The notes beneath the pieces are model-generated. The model saw only the letters and a program-made list of their open reading frames with translations. It had not been told where the DNA came from and ran no database searches. From Desulfitobacterium chlororespirans DSM 11544 (lineage in GTDB: Bacteria; Bacillota; Desulfitobacteriia; Desulfitobacteriales; Desulfitobacteriaceae), in NCBI RefSeq assembly GCF_900143285.1, contig NZ_FRDN01000010.1, positions 124,001 through 188,000 of the forward strand: a stretch of DNA of 64,000 nucleotides. The letters are read 5' to 3'. A program made the position numbers and the translations under genes. Positions within the stretch are counted from its first letter, which is position 1. The number at the start of each line of letters is the position of its first letter. Positions 61,354 through 64,000 of this stretch are shown here, one piece after another.

Positions 61354-62265
61354 TCAAACGACCGGCTCCCATCTTTGATAGAATGCGCGTATACACCCGA
61401 CAAAAGTGCTTTCAGCATGGGTTAATTTGCGCCGTGGATAAGCCATGTAGAAATTAACCGAGGCATCAAAATCGCTGACTTTTAAGGGAGCCCACAAGGC
61501 ATTCTCTATATATAAATCCCGGTAGGCAAAGCTTGAAGGAAGACAGGCAATGGCTTTATCGCTGACCACCATATTTTTCAGGCTTTCCCGGTCGCTGAAA
61601 TTATACAAACCGGTGCTGAGCATGGACAATTTCGGGTGATTGAGATACCCTGCCATAATATCTTGGTCGCAAATTGGCGTAGCTACAGGATAGTGTTCCA
61701 AAACCTCTTGCATCGTCAATGACTCTTTTCCATGAAACGGGCTCTTGCAGCTGGCAAACACGCGAAATTTATCTTCATAGAGCAATTCAATATTGAACTC
61801 CGCCTGATCGATGGCACTTAACCATGAATTATTGAACACTCCGATCGACCGGTTTGAGCGTGTTAAAGCTGTAAAAATTCTTTCCGGACGAGTTTCATGA
61901 ACATAAATCGGCGCATCAGGCATGGTCTTTTGGTAATCCTCGATGATCTCCAAAATCGCGCTGTTGCATACCGCCGGCGCAATCGCCAAATGGACTTCCT
62001 GGCGGGATTGATGTTTAGCCGATAATCTGTATAACTCATCAACCTGGTCGAGAATCGACCCGGAGATTTTAAGTATTTCCTGGCCGGCCAGTGTCAATTT
62101 AGCCCCCGCTTTGGAACGAATGAAGATATCAACACCCAATTCATCTTCCAAACTATTGATGGCATTGGTCAGGCAGGGCTGGGTCACATGAAGTCTTCTC
62201 GCCGCTTCCACCAAAGACTTGCAGTTGGCGACTTCCTTAACATATTCCAGCTGTTCAATGCGCAT
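61354..62265 (-). CDS. LysR-family transcriptional regulator
   Basis: 303 residues from the ATG at 62265 (a GTG at 62277 is also possible). The N-terminal winged HTH is MRIEQLEYVKEVANCKSL, then EAARRLHVTQPCLTNAINSLE. The ligand-binding domain follows (HLAIAPAVCNSAILEII). The target is not evident: the flanking genes on both sides have the same direction and there is no divergent partner. It may act on the rhodanese/ferredoxin group or a remote locus. Confidence 0.88.
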   Translation of the reverse strand: MRIEQLEYVKEVANCKSLVEAARRLHVTQPCLTNAINSLEDELGVDIFIRSKAGAKLTLAGQEILKISGSILDQVDELYRLSAKHQSRQEVHLAIAPAVCNSAILEIIEDYQKTMPDAPIYVHETRPERIFTALTRSNRSIGVFNNSWLSAIDQAEFNIELLYEDKFRVFASCKSPFHGKESLTMQEVLEHYPVATPICDQDIMAGYLNHPKLSMLSTGLYNFSDRESLKNMVVSDKAIACLPSSFAYRDLYIENALWAPLKVSDFDASVNFYMAYPRRKLTHAESTFVGCIRAFYQRWEPVV

Positions 62266-62317
62266 GTCAATCACCACTCCAAACCTGAATAGGATCTTTC
62301 TATCGGCGCCTTATGAA

Positions 62318-62743
62318 TTAGCGGACGACTATCGTTGTGCAATGAGCGTGGGACAGCACTTTAAGGCTGACACTGCCAAGAAAGAAGCGGGACACGGCAT
62401 TCATGCCGCGGCTGCCGATGACTATTTCTGTGGCGCCGATCTTTTCAGCTTCTTCACAAATGACTTCGGCCGGGTCCCCTGTCCGGATACTGGTAGTAAA
62501 GATCACCCCCGTGTCTTTAAATTTTTCGATGGCTTGGGCCATAATCTCTTCGGCCTCGGAGGTTAACTCTTTTTCCATTTCGAAGGCATCGTAGATTACT
62601 CGGGTTGAATAAGAAGTTACAGATTCCCGCACATGAATAATTTCTACTTCAGCATGATTAGTTTGGGCCATGATCAGGGCATAATCTGCCGCCTTAAGTG
62701 AGTTTGGGGAGCCATCAAAAGCAAGCAGTATCTTTTGCAGCAT
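62318..62743 (-). CDS. Universal stress protein (ATP-binding type)
   Basis: 141 residues, one UspA domain. ILLAFDGSPNSLKAADYAL starts the fold. The nucleotide loop GSRGMNAVSRFFLGSVS matches the G2xG9xGS form that binds ATP. AAAGGAG lies upstream. It probably responds to starvation or respiratory stress. It stands between LysR and the phosphodiesterase gene. Confidence 0.9.
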   Translation of the reverse strand: MLQKILLAFDGSPNSLKAADYALIMAQTNHAEVEIIHVRESVTSYSTRVIYDAFEMEKELTSEAEEIMAQAIEKFKDTGVIFTTSIRTGDPAEVICEEAEKIGATEIVIGSRGMNAVSRFFLGSVSLKVLSHAHCTTIVVR

Positions 62744-62786
62744 CTTATCACTCCTTTTTTGTTTATTCGCTATAAATATACCATAT

Positions 62787-64000
62787 TCAACTGAAGATTT
62801 CCTTTAAAATCCTGCCATCGCCATGGGTAAACTCCACTCCCAGAACTGCTCCCAGAGTCGGAGCTATATCGACCATTTCGAGAGGACCCAAGGAGTGATT
62901 CTTTTTTATTCCGGGACCTGATGCGATAAAATTGCAGCGATAGTTTTCCCGATCCGGCAAGTAACCATGAGTGGCATACTTTTTGTTCATGGCCTCCAAA
63001 TCCAGAAGAACCGGCGCCTCAAGCCTGTCATCAAAGCAGTATCCCCTTTTGGCCTCCACCATAGTGGTTATGGATGGCTCCACATGCAGATCGTCCAGCT
63101 CACTTCTGCGGAGAATTTTCTCAATACCATACTGTTCTGTTTTTAAGGCCTTTTCTAATACGGCCAGGGCCAGGGCTTCAGCTTTCTGATCCCCCTCTTT
63201 AATATGAAGGTAAGCCCCTCCCCCTGCGCTCTGCAGATAAGCCCGCCACTGCATTTTGCCTCCTTCTGCAACGATCAGCCCCTGTTCCAGCAAAAGACGA
63301 TTGAGGCGGACTTTATAGCGGACATCCAATTGACCATGATCCCCGATCACCATCATCACTGTATTATCCTGAATACCGGCTTCCTCCACTGCTCTGCGGA
63401 TGTCGCCGAGCCTTTCATCCATACGGATAATGGCCTCCCTTACTTCTTTACTGTCCGTTCCGTATCTATGCTTGGCATCATCCAGCTCTATGAGGTGCAC
63501 CAGCAGCAGATTGGGTTTTTTTCTCCTGATGGTATCCACAGCACACCGGGTTGTAAAGTCATCCAGATAGGGCTGCTCCACCCCTTGGCGACAGCGCCCG
63601 TAGCGCAACTCCAAACCTAGACAGAACAAGGGGCTGCCATTCTTTAATACCTTAACAGCCTGATTTTCCCCGCGAACAGCGTGCACTTCAGGCATATTAT
63701 ACCTGAGAGAGGACTTCCCCGAAACAGGCCATAGAAGTCCGGCTGCCGTCAGGTTATGCTGCTTCACGGCATCGTAAATCGTCGGAACTTTAATGGCATC
63801 CCGAAACCAGAACCATTCCTGCTCCTTTTCCGGAATAAAGGGCTGAAAGGGGTTATTGTGAAAGATACCGTGTTTATCAGGATAAACACCGGTCACCATG
63901 GTGGTATGCACGGTGTAGGTCAGGGTTGGGTAGACACTTTTCAGCTTTGTGCTGTAGGCACCATTTTGAAGCAGCTTTTCAAGGTTAGGCAGGGATTGGG
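62787..64000 (-). CDS. Type I phosphodiesterase/nucleotide pyrophosphatase-like protein, partial at the window edge
   Basis: The frame is open through base 64000, so the N terminus lies outside the window; the GTG at 63911 is internal. About 404 residues are visible. The alkaline-phosphatase-superfamily active Thr region is SVYPTLTYTVHTTMVTG. Later metal ligands are in HLIELDDAKHRYG, MVIGDHGQLD and a C-terminal MVDIAPTLGAVLG followed by THGDGR. The product should hydrolyse a phosphodiester or pyrophosphate, possibly outside the cell, but the signal peptide is not visible. Confidence 0.85.
   Translation of the reverse strand, partial: QSLPNLEKLLQNGAYSTKLKSVYPTLTYTVHTTMVTGVYPDKHGIFHNNPFQPFIPEKEQEWFWFRDAIKVPTIYDAVKQHNLTAAGLLWPVSGKSSLRYNMPEVHAVRGENQAVKVLKNGSPLFCLGLELRYGRCRQGVEQPYLDDFTTRCAVDTIRRKKPNLLLVHLIELDDAKHRYGTDSKEVREAIIRMDERLGDIRRAVEEAGIQDNTVMMVIGDHGQLDVRYKVRLNRLLLEQGLIVAEGGKMQWRAYLQSAGGGAYLHIKEGDQKAEALALAVLEKALKTEQYGIEKILRRSELDDLHVEPSITTMVEAKRGYCFDDRLEAPVLLDLEAMNKKYATHGYLPDRENYRCNFIASGPGIKKNHSLGPLEMVDIAPTLGAVLGVEFTHGDGRILKEIFS

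Overview
The window looks like the chromosome of an anaerobic, spore-former-type Firmicute, most likely Desulfitobacterium (D. hafniense-like) or a close relative. This is inferred from gene content, not from a database match. The pointers are strong GGAGG ribosome binding sites with GTG and TTG starts, T-box and S-box leaders, several molybdopterin oxidoreductases of the DMSO reductase family, a corrinoid methyltransferase set, selD/yedF, a CaiB/FixABCX-type acyl-CoA operon, a reverse rubrerythrin and a YesM/YesN two-component pair. Nearly all genes lie on the minus strand.

Layout. 0-8 kb: a one-component regulator (HTH plus substrate-binding domain), a 204-bp inverted-repeat element, dapL, a GAF-PAS-GGDEF-HD-GYP protein, a glutamate-synthase-small-subunit-like flavoprotein and rubrerythrin. 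8-17 kb: a dmsDABC-type operon (chaperone, Tat-exported catalytic subunit, Fe-S subunit, membrane anchor), then a second cytoplasmic molybdopterin enzyme with its Fe-S partner and a PucR-type regulator. 17-24 kb: a DUF1847 protein, the serC-serA-DUF1015 operon behind two T-box antiterminator/terminator modules, an HD-domain protein, and metA behind a SAM-I riboswitch. 24-33 kb: a polar amino acid ABC transporter, exonuclease III, an M24B aminopeptidase, yedF and selD.

32.5-37.1 kb holds the most interesting small system: a lipid-anchored MsrA-MsrB fusion next to a methionine-rich repeat lipoprotein (17 Met in about 97 mature residues), followed by an AraC-type response regulator and its extracytoplasmic-sensing histidine kinase. 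I read it as an envelope methionine-oxidation sink with its own repair enzyme and sensor.

37.4-56.6 kb is a run of about 17 kb of co-directional genes: CaiB-type CoA transferase, EtfBA, FixCX, a dienoyl-CoA-reductase-like Fe-S flavoenzyme, enoyl-CoA hydratase, acyl-CoA dehydrogenase, two DASS permeases, a second CoA transferase, a soluble chemotaxis-type protein, an acyl-CoA synthetase and a TIGR03084-like protein. It begins at a sigma-54 -24/-12 promoter with a 12-bp-arm palindrome upstream and is preceded by a sigma-54 activator gene. It ends at a strong terminator. It looks like a dedicated pathway for an unidentified, probably unsaturated, carboxylic acid.

56.7-64 kb: a methyltransferase / corrinoid protein / methyl-THF methyltransferase operon with a DUF2284 protein, then a small coiled-coil ORF, a ferredoxin, a membrane rhodanese, a LysR regulator, a universal stress protein and an alkaline-phosphatase-superfamily phosphodiesterase cut by the window edge. 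Several different inverted-repeat families (REP-like) sit between genes.
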